From: Alphaproteobacteria bacterium
GTDB taxonomy: Bacteria > Pseudomonadota > Alphaproteobacteria > Reyranellales > Reyranellaceae
Assembly (NCBI GenBank): GCA_017308235.1
Contig: JAFKFL010000008.1
Coordinates: 62,001 to 126,000 of the forward strand
Length of the DNA stretch: 64,000 nt
Reading direction: 5' to 3'
This document shows positions 34,643 to 43,723 of the stretch, in pieces. Each line of letters begins with the position of its first letter. The first letter of the stretch is position 1. The translations under genes were made by a program, and so were the position numbers. The notes beneath the pieces are model-generated. The model did no database searches and was not told where the DNA came from. It saw only the letters and a list, made by a program, of their open reading frames with translations.

Positions 34643-35443
34643 ATGTTGATCGCGCAGATCTCCGACATGCATGTGACTGCCGAAGGCACGCTGCTCTACA
34701 AGCGCCTCGACACCGCGGGCTACCTCGAGCGCGCGGTTGCGCACATCCTCGGCCTCGACGTACGGCCGGACATCGTGATCGCGACCGGCGATCTGGTCGA
34801 CGGCGGCAAGCCCGAGGAATATGCGCGCCTGCGTCGTCTGCTGGCACCGTTGCCGATGCCCGTCTACCTCATTCCCGGCAACCACGATGCGCGCGATCCC
34901 CTGCGCGCGGCCTTCCCCGATCATGCCTATCTGCCGAAGGAGGGCTTCCTCCAGTACGTGATCGAGGATCATCCGTTGCGGCTGATCGGGCTCGACACGC
35001 TGGTGCCGGGCAAGCCTTACGGCGAACTGTGCGAGGAGCGGCTGGGTTGGCTCGACGCGCGTCTCGGCGAGCGCGCCGATGTGCCGACGCTGCTCTTCCT
35101 GCATCATCCGCCCTTCGATTGCGGCATCGACGCCTTCGACCACGCCAAGCTCAACAAGGGCGAACCATCGTTCGCCGACCTCGTGCGCCGCCATGGCAAT
35201 GTCGAGCGCGTCCTTTGCGGACATGTCCATCGTCCGATCCAGCGGCGCTGGGCGGGCACGCTGGCCTCGATCGCATCAAGCACCGCGCACCAGGCAACGC
35301 TCGACCTGCAGGCGGGCGCACCGCTTTCCATGATGATGGAGCCGCCGGCGATGGCGCTGCACTATTGGAAGAGCGACGGCCTCGTCACCCACGTGAGCTA
35401 TATCGGTCCCTACGACGGCCCGACGCCTTTCCGCGCCGTATGA
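34643..35443 (+). CDS. Metallophosphoesterase, CpdA-like cyclic nucleotide phosphodiesterase
   Basis: A 266-residue calcineurin-like phosphoesterase. Metal ligands are D8 and H10 in ISDMHV, the GDLVDGG motif, GNHDAR, LHHPPFD and GHVHRPIQ, all in the order of class III cyclic nucleotide phosphodiesterases. The likely substrate is 3',5'-cAMP, but glycerophosphodiester activity occurs in the same family. A strong ribosome site (GGGTAAGGACG) precedes ATG 34643; nadE ends 5 bases earlier. Confidence 0.9.
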   Translation: MLIAQISDMHVTAEGTLLYKRLDTAGYLERAVAHILGLDVRPDIVIATGDLVDGGKPEEYARLRRLLAPLPMPVYLIPGNHDARDPLRAAFPDHAYLPKEGFLQYVIEDHPLRLIGLDTLVPGKPYGELCEERLGWLDARLGERADVPTLLFLHHPPFDCGIDAFDHAKLNKGEPSFADLVRRHGNVERVLCGHVHRPIQRRWAGTLASIASSTAHQATLDLQAGAPLSMMMEPPAMALHYWKSDGLVTHVSYIGPYDGPTPFRAV

Positions 35444-35474
35444 GGGAACCTCGATCGCAAGGCCCGCGTTCTCG

Positions 35475-36731
35475 TTGGCCGTGTTCCTGAAAAACCTTCT
35501 GCGGCGCCTCGGCCCAGGCGTCATCACCGGCGCCGCCGACGACGATCCGAGCGGCATTGCCACCTATTCGCAGGCCGGGGCGCAGCAGGGCATGGGGCTG
35601 CTGTGGACCGTCGTCCTGACGTGGCCGATGATGGTTGCAGTCCAGTCGGTGAGCGGGCGCATCGGCCGGGTCACGGGCCACGGGCTTGCCGCCAATATGC
35701 TGGCCGTCTTTCCGCGGCAGGTCGCGACCGGCCTCGTGGCGCTCCTGTTCCTTGCCAACACGATCAACATTGGCGCCGATCTGTCCGCCATGGGCGCGGC
35801 GGCCAACCTGATCGGCGGCGGGAACCGGCATCTCGAGACGGCGATCTTCGCGACGGTGATCGTGCTGGCGATCGTCTTCATCCCGTATCACCGCTATGTC
35901 GCCGTTTTGAGGTGGCTCACCTTCTCGCTGTTCGCCTATGTCGGTGTCATCTTCACCGTCCACATCGACTGGCGCGCGGCCGCCACGGGAGCGCTGCTGC
36001 CGCGTTTCGACCTGACCGGCGAGTCCTACATGCTGATCGTCGCTGTATTCGGCACCACGATCAGCCCCTACCTCTTTTTCTGGCAAAGCTCGCAGGAAGC
36101 GGAGGAGGTGGAGGACGATCCCCGCGCCGAGCCGCTGATCGACCGTCCCGAGCGGGCGCGCGGCGAACTCCGCCGTATCGGCTGGGAGACCATGGCTGGC
36201 ATGGCCATCTCCAATCTGGTCGCCTTCTTCGTCATCCTGACAACGGCCGCGACCCTGCATGCCAACGGCCAGACGGACGTCCAGACGTCAGAGCAGGCGG
36301 CCGCCGCGCTGCGGCCGATCGCGGGCGACGCCGCCTTCCTGCTGTTTGGCCTGGGCATCATCGGCACAGGGCTATTGGCCGTGCCCGTGCTTGCCGGTTC
36401 CACGGCCTATGCGATGGGCGAGGTGCGCGGCTGGCCGATCGGGCTGGAACACAAGCTTGGCGAGGCGCGGGCCTTCTACGCCGTGATTGCCGTATCTATC
36501 CTGCTCGGCATTGCCGTCGAGGTCTCACCCCTCGATCCGATCAAGGCACTGGTGTGGAGCGCCGTCGTGAATGGCGTGATCACCGTGCCGATCCTGGTCG
36601 CGATGATGATCGTGGCCTCGAACACCAAACGGATGGGGCAATTCACCGCCACGCGCCTGCAGCAGGCCCTGGGCTGGCTTACCACGGCAATGATGGCAGT
36701 TGCGGCGGTGGTGATGTTCGCGACGATGTAG
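35475..36731 (+). CDS. Nramp-superfamily divalent metal transporter, non-canonical metal-site motifs
   Basis: A 418-residue membrane protein with about 11 helices and clear Nramp layout (LRRLGPGVITGAADDDPSG at the start). The canonical DPGN of helix 1 is replaced by D24-P-S-G, and the MPH motif of helix 6 by T195-I-S-P-Y (193-203: GTTISPYLFFW). Loss of the methionine and asparagine ligands points to a different ion preference from Mn/Fe Nramps, perhaps Mg2+ as in Nramp-related magnesium transporters. A TTG at 35475 is taken as start because no ATG precedes the first helix; GTG at 35481 is an alternative. Confidence 0.85.
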   Translation: MAVFLKNLLRRLGPGVITGAADDDPSGIATYSQAGAQQGMGLLWTVVLTWPMMVAVQSVSGRIGRVTGHGLAANMLAVFPRQVATGLVALLFLANTINIGADLSAMGAAANLIGGGNRHLETAIFATVIVLAIVFIPYHRYVAVLRWLTFSLFAYVGVIFTVHIDWRAAATGALLPRFDLTGESYMLIVAVFGTTISPYLFFWQSSQEAEEVEDDPRAEPLIDRPERARGELRRIGWETMAGMAISNLVAFFVILTTAATLHANGQTDVQTSEQAAAALRPIAGDAAFLLFGLGIIGTGLLAVPVLAGSTAYAMGEVRGWPIGLEHKLGEARAFYAVIAVSILLGIAVEVSPLDPIKALVWSAVVNGVITVPILVAMMIVASNTKRMGQFTATRLQQALGWLTTAMMAVAAVVMFATM

Positions 36732-36734
36732 TCG

Positions 36735-37874
36735 TCAATCTTTCACCGCCGGCAACACCACGCGATTGAGGATCGCGGAGGCGATGGTATAGCCCAACGA
36801 ATCGTCGTAGTGCCCGGTGGTGATCGCGAACACGAGGTCGAGCGCGGGAACGACATAGACTCGCTGCGCACCGACACCAAAGGCGGCGACCCAATCGAGC
36901 TCGCGGCCATTGATGAAGCTGCGGCCAAGCCACCACTGATAGCCATAGAAGAACAAGCCATCGCCGTTGATGCGCAGCTTGGCCGATTCCGCCGCCCAAC
37001 CCGTCGGCAACACCCGTCGGCCGTTCCACTGGCCGTCGGTCAGCATCAGTTGGCCAAGCTTGGCCATATCGCGGGGCCGGAGCCGCAGGCTGCCATAGGC
37101 GCCGAGCTTGCGGCTTACGCCGACGTCGGGCCAGTCGAAGTCCGTGATGTCGAGCGGGGTGAAGAGCTTTTCCCGCGCATAGTCCTGCAGGCTGCGACCG
37201 GTCGAGCGGACGAGCGCCTCGCCCAACAGCGACGTGACGCCGTTGCTGTAGTGATAGATGGTGCCCGCGGGATGGATGACCGGCTTTGAGAGCACGAAGC
37301 GGAAGGGGTCGGAGGCCTCCAACATCCTACGCTCGTCGTTCAATGGATCGGAGTAGGGACGATCTTCATCCCATGCCAGGCCAGCCGACATGGTGAGCAA
37401 ATGCCGAAAGGTAATGCGCTCCTTTTCGGGGGTGCGCAGATCGGCGTCCTCGGGAAATGCGTCAAGCACGCGCGAATCGAGAGCCGGGAACTTGCCTTCG
37501 CCCAGGGCGATGCCGATCAGCAGCGAGGTGGCACTTTTGGAGACGGACTTTACATCCTGCTTCACCTGAGGCGCGAACTTCACGACGCCGAGTGGTCGGC
37601 CCCAGCTTGCATCGGCGCCGTCGAAGTAGCGTTCCATGACGAGCTTGCCATGGCGGGCAACGATAACGGCATGGATGTTCCTGTTCGGCCACTGGGCGAG
37701 GAGCTTATCGAGCCTGCATAGCCGGTCAGCGTCGAGGCCCACGCTATCGGGCGCCGCAATGCCCCAGCCATCGTCGAGCGGCTTGGGCGCCCCACAGGAA
37801 GCGGCATCTTGCGCTGCCGCGGACGTCACCAGCGCCATGAATGCCAGGACAAAGGTGACCATTCTTGCCATCAA
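36735..37874 (-). CDS. Secreted serine hydrolase, beta-lactamase/PBP-like (class C fold)
   Basis: A 379-residue beta-lactamase-related hydrolase. A signal peptide (MMARMVTFVLAFMALVTSAAA) directs it to the periplasm. The SxxK motif is S110-V-S-K113 and the second motif Y209-S-N is in IYHYSNGV; the third motif is less obvious. This family includes esterases, 6-aminohexanoate-dimer hydrolases and DD-peptidases; the QSL-type residues do not settle which. It is convergent with the Nramp-like gene (3 bases apart) and divergent from the GST gene. Confidence 0.88.
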   Translation of the reverse strand: MMARMVTFVLAFMALVTSAAAQDAASCGAPKPLDDGWGIAAPDSVGLDADRLCRLDKLLAQWPNRNIHAVIVARHGKLVMERYFDGADASWGRPLGVVKFAPQVKQDVKSVSKSATSLLIGIALGEGKFPALDSRVLDAFPEDADLRTPEKERITFRHLLTMSAGLAWDEDRPYSDPLNDERRMLEASDPFRFVLSKPVIHPAGTIYHYSNGVTSLLGEALVRSTGRSLQDYAREKLFTPLDITDFDWPDVGVSRKLGAYGSLRLRPRDMAKLGQLMLTDGQWNGRRVLPTGWAAESAKLRINGDGLFFYGYQWWLGRSFINGRELDWVAAFGVGAQRVYVVPALDLVFAITTGHYDDSLGYTIASAILNRVVLPAVKD

Positions 37875-37927
37875 TATTCCCTCCGTGGGCCGCTCGATTA
37901 CCGTGACGACATGTTAGCGTTGCCGGC

Positions 37928-38596
37928 ATGAAACTCTATTCCGGTCCGCTCAGCATGTTCGGCGCCAAGGCCGAGATTGCAGCCCATGAGAAGAGCGTCG
38001 ATTTCGAGCTCGTCATGGTGCCGTTCGAGATGAAGACGCTCTATCAGCCCAAGCATCCCGAGGTCTTGCGCATCAATCCCAAGCGCCAGGTGCCGGTGCT
38101 TGTCGACGGCGATCTCGAGATCTTCGATTCGACCCAGATCTTCGAGTATCTCGAGACGGTGAAACCCGAGCCCGCCTTGTGGCCGGCCGATGCTAGGGCG
38201 AAGGCACGGGCGCGACTCCTGGAGCACAAGTCGGACGAGGTCTATTTCCCGCACGTCATCCGGCTGATGGGCCTGCAGGCAACGCCCGACGATCCGGCTG
38301 CGGTCGAGGCGCGTGCGGGGGCGACGGCCTACTACGACGCCATGGAGCAAGTGATCGGCGAGCGCGACTGGCTTGCCGACACCTATTCCTATGCCGACAT
38401 TGCCTTCTACATGGCGCAGCTCTTTGGCGCGCGCATGACCGCGCCCATGACCGATGCGCATCCCCGGCTGCAGCAATGGCGCGACCGCATGAGCGCGCGG
38501 CCGGCGGTCGCCAAGGTCGCGGGCGCGATGGGCCGGTATCTCCGGTCGCAAGGTCGTCCGCTGCCGCCGTTCCTGGAGGTCCTCGCAAACCGATAA
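37928..38596 (+). CDS. Glutathione S-transferase family protein
   Basis: A 222-residue GST with an N-terminal thioredoxin fold (MKLYSGPLSMFGAKAEIAA) and the INPKRQVPVLVDGDLEIFDS segment, which holds the cis-proline and the glutathione-contacting acidic and serine residues. The C-terminal helices include YSYADIAFYMAQLFGARM. A catalytic Ser, Tyr or Cys is not unambiguous: S9 is the best candidate. It is a third GST in the window, beside a serine hydrolase gene. Confidence 0.88.
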   Translation: MKLYSGPLSMFGAKAEIAAHEKSVDFELVMVPFEMKTLYQPKHPEVLRINPKRQVPVLVDGDLEIFDSTQIFEYLETVKPEPALWPADARAKARARLLEHKSDEVYFPHVIRLMGLQATPDDPAAVEARAGATAYYDAMEQVIGERDWLADTYSYADIAFYMAQLFGARMTAPMTDAHPRLQQWRDRMSARPAVAKVAGAMGRYLRSQGRPLPPFLEVLANR

Positions 38597-38625
38597 GGTC
38601 GTACGGGCTGATACCTTGTCGGGAA

Positions 38626-39519
38626 TCAGGCCCGGGATTTGATCGCGTGGCCGAGCGCCGTTTCGTAGACCCTGAGGATCGACGAACTGTCCTTGGAGCC
38701 GAGCCCCATGCCGCGCGCCATGCGTTGCAGGTTGTGGGTCGAAGCGCCCTGCTGCAAGGGCACGCCCAGCTCATCGCCGAGCTCCAGCGCGAGATGCAGG
38801 TCCTTGTAGGCGAGGTCGAGAGCAAACGAGGCCGTGAACTCGCCACTCAGCGCGCGTTCCGACACGTTCTTGAAGGCGTTGGAATTGCCGCTCGAACTCG
38901 ACACGACCTGGATCAGCTTCTTCGGATCGAGGCCCGCCGTGACGCCCAGCATCAACCCCTCGGTCGCCGCGGCGGCGTTGCAGAAGGCCAGCATGTTGTT
39001 CACCAGCTTGGCCACCGTGCCGGTGCCGAGCTCGCCCATATGGATCACGTTGGCGCTGAACGATTGCAGCACGGGCAGCGCGTCGTCGAACACCTTCTTG
39101 TCGCCACCCACCATGATCGCGATGGTGGCCGCTTCCGCGCCCGACGTGCCGCCGCTCACCGGGGCGTCGAGCATGGCGATGCCCTTGGCCGCCATGGCCG
39201 CGCCGATCTTCTTGACCATCGAGGGCGCGTTGGTGCTGAGGTCGATATAGGTCTGGCTCTTGGCGATATTGGCAAGGATGCCGCCATCGCCCAGCGTCAC
39301 CGCCTCCACGTCCCGGGGCATGGGCAGCGACGTCATCACGATGTCGGCGCCTTTGGTGACTTCGGCCACCGACTTGCCCGCCGTCGCGCCGAGATCGGTG
39401 CAGGTCTTGACCGCGGCGGCATTGAGGTCGAACACCGTGACCTGGTGGTTGCTGCGCTTGATGATGTTCCGACACATCGGCCCACCCATGTTGCCGACGC
39501 CAATGAACCCGACTTTCAC
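38626..39519 (-). CDS. 3-hydroxyisobutyrate dehydrogenase-like NAD(P) oxidoreductase
   Basis: A 297-residue beta-hydroxyacid dehydrogenase. GFIGVGNMGGPM starts the Rossmann fold, DAPVSGGTSGAEAAT is the substrate-binding signature and the catalytic lysine lies in GTVAKLVNNML. A GTG start at 39519 with GGGAGGA 6 bases upstream is convincing; reading on would extend into the DUF445 promoter. Hydroxyisobutyrate, tartronate semialdehyde and related acids are all possible substrates. It is divergent from the DUF445 gene. Confidence 0.92.
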   Translation of the reverse strand: MKVGFIGVGNMGGPMCRNIIKRSNHQVTVFDLNAAAVKTCTDLGATAGKSVAEVTKGADIVMTSLPMPRDVEAVTLGDGGILANIAKSQTYIDLSTNAPSMVKKIGAAMAAKGIAMLDAPVSGGTSGAEAATIAIMVGGDKKVFDDALPVLQSFSANVIHMGELGTGTVAKLVNNMLAFCNAAAATEGLMLGVTAGLDPKKLIQVVSSSSGNSNAFKNVSERALSGEFTASFALDLAYKDLHLALELGDELGVPLQQGASTHNLQRMARGMGLGSKDSSSILRVYETALGHAIKSRA

Positions 39520-39567
39520 GATATCCTCCCGCGCAAGTGTCGTCGGACTCACTATATACGAGACGAA

Positions 39568-40848
39568 ATGAATCGCGCCCCCTCCCAGCCGCCAAGCGAT
39601 AGCGAACGGGCCCGCGCGCTCGCCCGCGTCAAGCTCGTGGCGACGCTCGTCCTGGCGGCGACGACCGCGCTCTTTCTTGTCGCGCGCCACTTCGAGGAGG
39701 CGCACTGGATCTGGGGCTACGTCGCGGCCTTTGCCGCTGCGGCGACCGTGGGCGGGCTGGCCGATTGGTATGCCGTCGTGGCGCTGTTCCGCCGGCCGCT
39801 GGGGCTCCCGATCCCTCACACCGCGATCATCCCGCGCAACCATCAGCGCATCGCCGACAATCTCGGGAGCTTTATCGAGAACAATTTCCTGGCGCGCGAG
39901 GCCGTGGAGAAGAAGCTGGGCGAGGTCGATTTCGCGGCCCAGGTGGCCACATGGCTTGCCGATCGCGACCGCAGCGCGGCTCTGGCGACCTTCGTCCTGC
40001 GGCTTCTGCCGCAGGCGCTGACGGCGATCGACCAGTCGGGGTTGCGCCGGTTCTTCGGCGAGCGCGTGCGCACCGAGCTCGAGCGCATCGAAGTGGTGCC
40101 GCTGGCCGCGGGACTGCTAGGTGCGGTGATCGACCAGGGCCGTCACCAGCGGTTGCTGGACGAGCTCTTGGGTGCGCTCGACAAGCTCCTGACCAATACA
40201 GAGACGCTCGACGCCCTTCGAGAGAAGATCCGCCACGAGCTGCCGGCGTTGTTCAATCTCTATCGCGCCGACGCCTATCTCCTGCGCAAGATCGTGGCCT
40301 CGACCACGGCCTTCGTCGAGGAAGCGCGGGCCGATCCCGACCATCCGCTGCGCGTCGAGTTCGACCGGTTCGTGCGCGGCTTTGTCGAGCGGCTGCGGAC
40401 CTCCGCCGACTTTGCGAGCCGCACCGAGAGCTTCAAGCGCGATCTCCTGGCACGGCCGGAGGTGAGGGCTTTGGCCGAGGGCGCCTGGGACAGTCTGCGG
40501 GCCTTTCTCGAACGCGATGCGACGGCGCCCGATTCGCAGGTCCGCCGTCAGCTCGAGGCCATGCTGGTCGATGCCGGCGGGCAGCTTGGCCGCGACCCAG
40601 CCATCCGGGCCGAGATCAATCGCGGCATCGTTCAGGTTCTTGGCGAATTTGTGCAAAGCCAGAAAAGCGGTGTCGGGCGTTTCATCGCCGATCAGGTCAA
40701 GGACTGGGACATCGACGTGCTGATCGGCCGCATCGAGCTCACCGTCGGACGCGACCTGCAATATATCCGTTTCAATGGTGCAATGATCGGCGGCCTCGCC
40801 GGTTTGGCCTTGCATGTGCTGGAGCAGGGGATGAAGCTTCACTCCTGA
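39568..40848 (+). CDS. DUF445 family membrane-anchored protein
   Basis: A 426-residue DUF445 protein. Two hydrophobic helices at about residues 24-65 (VKLVATLVLAATTALFLVAR; YVAAFAAAATVGGLADWYAV) are followed by RPLGLPIPHTAIIPRNHQRIA, the strongest family motif, and a long helical region. A final hydrophobic helix (GAMIGGLAGLALHVLEQ) lies near the C-terminus. The function of the family is not known; it is membrane-associated. ATG 39568 is used; a phasin gene follows after 32 bases. Confidence 0.9.
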   Translation: MNRAPSQPPSDSERARALARVKLVATLVLAATTALFLVARHFEEAHWIWGYVAAFAAAATVGGLADWYAVVALFRRPLGLPIPHTAIIPRNHQRIADNLGSFIENNFLAREAVEKKLGEVDFAAQVATWLADRDRSAALATFVLRLLPQALTAIDQSGLRRFFGERVRTELERIEVVPLAAGLLGAVIDQGRHQRLLDELLGALDKLLTNTETLDALREKIRHELPALFNLYRADAYLLRKIVASTTAFVEEARADPDHPLRVEFDRFVRGFVERLRTSADFASRTESFKRDLLARPEVRALAEGAWDSLRAFLERDATAPDSQVRRQLEAMLVDAGGQLGRDPAIRAEINRGIVQVLGEFVQSQKSGVGRFIADQVKDWDIDVLIGRIELTVGRDLQYIRFNGAMIGGLAGLALHVLEQGMKLHS

Positions 40849-40880
40849 TCGACAGGCCTGATCGACATAGGGAGGTAGCC

Positions 40881-41303
40881 ATGACGGACGCATCCCAGAA
40901 TTTCATGGACATGTTCAAGAAGCTCGGCGAGCAGCTCCATGTGCCGTCCTTCGACATGACGAAGATCATGGAGCATCACCAGAAGAACCTCGATGCCATG
41001 ACGCGGTCGTGGCAAGCGGCCGCGAGCGGCGCCACGGCTGTCGCGAACAAGCAACGCGAGATCTTCGAGGCGTCGATGAAGGACGTGGCGGAGATGGCTT
41101 CCAACTATACGCCCACCGGCTCGCCGCAGGAGATCCTCAACAAGCAGACCGAATTCGCCAAAAGGTCGTTCGAGGCGGCGATCAAGAACACGCGCGACCT
41201 CGCCGATCTGGCGCAGAAGTCCGGCGCCGATGCGCTCAAGATCATCCAGGAGCGCATGCAGGAATCCTACGACGAGATCCGTCGCAGCCTGGAGAAAAGG
41301 TAG
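40881..41303 (+). CDS. Phasin family protein
   Basis: A 140-residue amphipathic helical protein of the phasin family, which coats polyhydroxyalkanoate granules. The helices contain NLDAMTRSWQAAASGATAVA and KQREIFEASMKDVAEMA, the usual phasin pattern, and a C-terminal ALKIIQERMQESYDEI. A strong ribosome site (GGGAGGTAGCC) precedes ATG 40881. No pha synthase is adjacent; however, crotonyl-CoA carboxylase/reductase is encoded 10 kb away, consistent with PHB metabolism. A family A palindromic repeat lies 55 bases downstream. Confidence 0.88.
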   Translation: MTDASQNFMDMFKKLGEQLHVPSFDMTKIMEHHQKNLDAMTRSWQAAASGATAVANKQREIFEASMKDVAEMASNYTPTGSPQEILNKQTEFAKRSFEAAIKNTRDLADLAQKSGADALKIIQERMQESYDEIRRSLEKR

Positions 41304-41357
41304 ACGTCGCACTCGTTGAGCCACGCGCTAGCGCGCTCATGGAGAGCATTCAACGGC

Positions 41358-41430
41358 TGTGTCATCCCGAGCGCAGCGAGGGATCCTTCGCTGCGCTCCA
41401 AAGATCCCTCGCTGCGCTCGGGATGACACA
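41358..41430. repeat. Interspersed palindromic repeat, family A, perfect copy
   Basis: Two perfectly complementary 28-base arms (41358-41385 and 41403-41430) flank a 17-base spacer. The arms begin TGTGTCATCCCGAG and end GGGATC. The spacer holds a further CGCTGCGCTCC, a part-copy of the arm. It lies downstream of the phasin gene and can act as a strong hairpin. Related copies are at 14788 and 31036. Confidence 0.9.
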
Positions 41431-41459
41431 TTGTCTTCTGTCACTATAAAGCCGGTTAC

Positions 41460-41900
41460 TTACCTCAACGCATCCGCCATTGTGATCGCCTGGTCGGCGC
41501 GGACGACGTTGAAGGCGGCTTCCCAGATGGCGATCCGGCCGTCTCTCATCACCCAGACCTCGACACCGAAGCCCTTCATCGTCGCACCGGATTCCGCATC
41601 TTCCCACGTGCCGTTCCAGATGTTGGTGATGGCGTCGTCCATCAGGCTGCGGAACTCCTTCACCAGGCGGTAGTTCCTCTGCTTGGCGCTGCGGGCGGCG
41701 AAGAAGGCACGCACGGCGGCGCGGCCGCGGAACTCCGGCACGTTGCCGAAGCGGATGATGCAGTCCTCGGTGAAGCCGTCGGCGAGTGCGTCGAGGTTCC
41801 AGGGCATGAAAAGCGATTCGACATGACGGACGAAGGCCCGAGCCTCCTCGATCGTGCGTGGATTGGCGTTTTCGTCCTTGCGCAGGGGTTGAACGGCCAT
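41460..41900 (-). CDS. NTF2-like (SnoaL-type) small protein
   Basis: A 146-residue cone-fold NTF2-like protein. ALADGFTEDCIIRFGNVPEF and REFRGRAAVRAFFAAR show the SnoaL-like pattern, and GTWEDAESGATMKGFGVEVW the strand that closes the pocket. Such proteins act as isomerases, dehydratases or ligand binders; the function is unknown. A near-perfect Shine-Dalgarno sequence (AAAGGAGG) lies 6 bases before ATG 41900. It diverges from the acyl-CoA ligase gene. Confidence 0.85.
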   Translation of the reverse strand: MAVQPLRKDENANPRTIEEARAFVRHVESLFMPWNLDALADGFTEDCIIRFGNVPEFRGRAAVRAFFAARSAKQRNYRLVKEFRSLMDDAITNIWNGTWEDAESGATMKGFGVEVWVMRDGRIAIWEAAFNVVRADQAITMADALR

Positions 41901-41994
41901 GCTTCCTCCTTTGAACGCCCAGCTTCGTAAGGCGCGGGGGCGTTCTGCTCGAAGCGTACTATATTGGGAGCAGCGAGGAGAGGCAGGGAGAGGA

Positions 41995-43689
41995 ATGAAT
42001 CGATTCTGGCTCAAGCAGTATCCGCCAGGTGTACCGGCGGAGATCGATCCGTCGATCTACCCCAGCCTCGTCGCGCTGATCGAGGAAAGCTTCGCCAAGT
42101 ATCGCGACGCCAGGGCCTATGTCTGCATGGGCAGCGCGCTCACCTTCGGCGAGATCGATGAACTCTCCAAGGCGCTGGCGGCGTGGCTGCAGGGTAGCGG
42201 CCTCAAGAAGGGCGCACGCGTGGCGGTCATGATGCCGAACGTGCTGCAGTATCCGGTGGCCGTCATCGCGGTCCTGCGCGCGGGCTTCATCGCTGTGAAC
42301 GTCAATCCGCTCTACACTGCGCGCGAGCTCGAGCACCAGCTCAAGGACTCGGGCGCCGAAGCGGTGATCGTGCTGGAGAATTTCGCGGCAACGCTGCAGG
42401 CCGCGCTCGCTGCCGGTGATACCGCCGTGAAGCACGTGATCGTGGGCGCGATGGGCGACCTGCTGGGGTTCCCCAAAGGTCTGATCGCGAATTTCGTCGT
42501 CCGCTCGATCCGCAAGCTGGTGCCGGCCTACGTGCTGCCTGGCCATGTGTCGTTCAAGCGAGTGATCGCGGCCGGCAAGGCGATGCTCTTCGTGCGGCCC
42601 GACCTGGGGCCGGACGATGTGGCTGTGCTGCAATACACCGGCGGCACGACCGGCATCGCCAAGGGCGCCACGCTGCTCCATCGCACGATCGTTGCCAATC
42701 TGCTGGCGTCGGAAGCCTGGATGCAGCCCGGCCTCAGGCGCAAGGATCTCGGCGGCCAATTCACCATCGTCTGCGCGCTGCCGCTCTATCACGTGTTCGC
42801 CTTCATCGCCTGCGGGCTTCTGGGCATGCGTACCGGCGCGCTCAATATCCTCATTCCCGATCCGCGCGACATCGCGGGCACCGTGAAGACATTGGCGAAA
42901 TACCACATCAACATCTTCCCGGGGGTGAACACGCTCTTCAATGCGCTCGCCAACCGTGACGACTTCGCACGGCTCGACTTCTCGGGACTCGCCATCACGA
43001 ACGGCGGCGGCATGGCGGTGCAGGAAGCGGTGGCGAAGAAATGGCTCGCCGTCACCGGCTGCCCGATCGTCGAGGGCTATGGCCTCAGCGAGACCTCGGC
43101 GGGCGTCACCTGCAATCCCACCGACTCGGAGGCCTATACAGGGACGATCGGTCTGCCGATGCCGAGCGTCGAGATCAGCATCCTCGACGACCAGGAGAAG
43201 CCGTTGCCGCTCGGCGAGGCGGGCGAGATCGCGATCCGCGGACCACAGGTGATGCAGGGCTACTGGCAGCGGCCCGACGAGACGGCCAAGGTCATGACGG
43301 CCGACGGCTTCTTCAAGTCGGGCGACATCGGTGTGATGGACGAGCGCGGCTACGTCAGGATCGTCGATCGCAAGAAGGACATGATCGTGGTTTCGGGCTT
43401 CAAGGTATTTCCCAACGAGATCGAGGCCGTCGTTTCAGGCCATCCCGGCGTCGCCGAATGCGCCGCCATTGGCGTGCCTGATGCACGGTCGGGCGAGGCG
43501 GTGATGCTGTTTGTCGTGAAACGCGATCCCGCACTCACACGCGAAGCGCTGGAAACCTTCTGCGCCCGGGAATTCACGGGCTACAAGCGGCCGAAATTCA
43601 TCGAATTCCGCACCGAGCTGCCCAAGAGCAATATCGGCAAGATCCTGCGCCGCGAGCTGCGCGACCAGGTGGTGAAGAAGGCGGCTTGA
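41995..43689 (+). CDS. fadD: Long-chain fatty acid-CoA ligase (AMP-forming)
   Basis: A 564-residue ANL-family ligase that activates fatty acids to acyl-CoA through an acyl-adenylate. Motifs are the P-loop YTGGTTGIAKGATLLH (about residues 217-232), EGYGLSETSAGVTCNP (AMP binding), GYWQRPDETA, SGDIGVMD and the C-terminal KKDMIVVSGFKVFPNEIE with the last-domain lysine in NIGKILRRELR. The MNRFWLKQYPPGVPAEID start is typical of alphaproteobacterial FadD. The ATG at 41995 has AGGGAGAGGA upstream. Substrate range is an inference from similarity. Confidence 0.92.
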   Translation: MNRFWLKQYPPGVPAEIDPSIYPSLVALIEESFAKYRDARAYVCMGSALTFGEIDELSKALAAWLQGSGLKKGARVAVMMPNVLQYPVAVIAVLRAGFIAVNVNPLYTARELEHQLKDSGAEAVIVLENFAATLQAALAAGDTAVKHVIVGAMGDLLGFPKGLIANFVVRSIRKLVPAYVLPGHVSFKRVIAAGKAMLFVRPDLGPDDVAVLQYTGGTTGIAKGATLLHRTIVANLLASEAWMQPGLRRKDLGGQFTIVCALPLYHVFAFIACGLLGMRTGALNILIPDPRDIAGTVKTLAKYHINIFPGVNTLFNALANRDDFARLDFSGLAITNGGGMAVQEAVAKKWLAVTGCPIVEGYGLSETSAGVTCNPTDSEAYTGTIGLPMPSVEISILDDQEKPLPLGEAGEIAIRGPQVMQGYWQRPDETAKVMTADGFFKSGDIGVMDERGYVRIVDRKKDMIVVSGFKVFPNEIEAVVSGHPGVAECAAIGVPDARSGEAVMLFVVKRDPALTREALETFCAREFTGYKRPKFIEFRTELPKSNIGKILRRELRDQVVKKAA

Positions 43690-43723
43690 CGTTAAGATGC
43701 CACTATCGATCGCGGGGGACAGG

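Noticed and set aside
38476-39567. Long plus-strand extension upstream of the DUF445 protein
   Set aside because: The extension runs antisense to the HIBADH-like gene; DUF445 similarity starts only at the ATG 39568.
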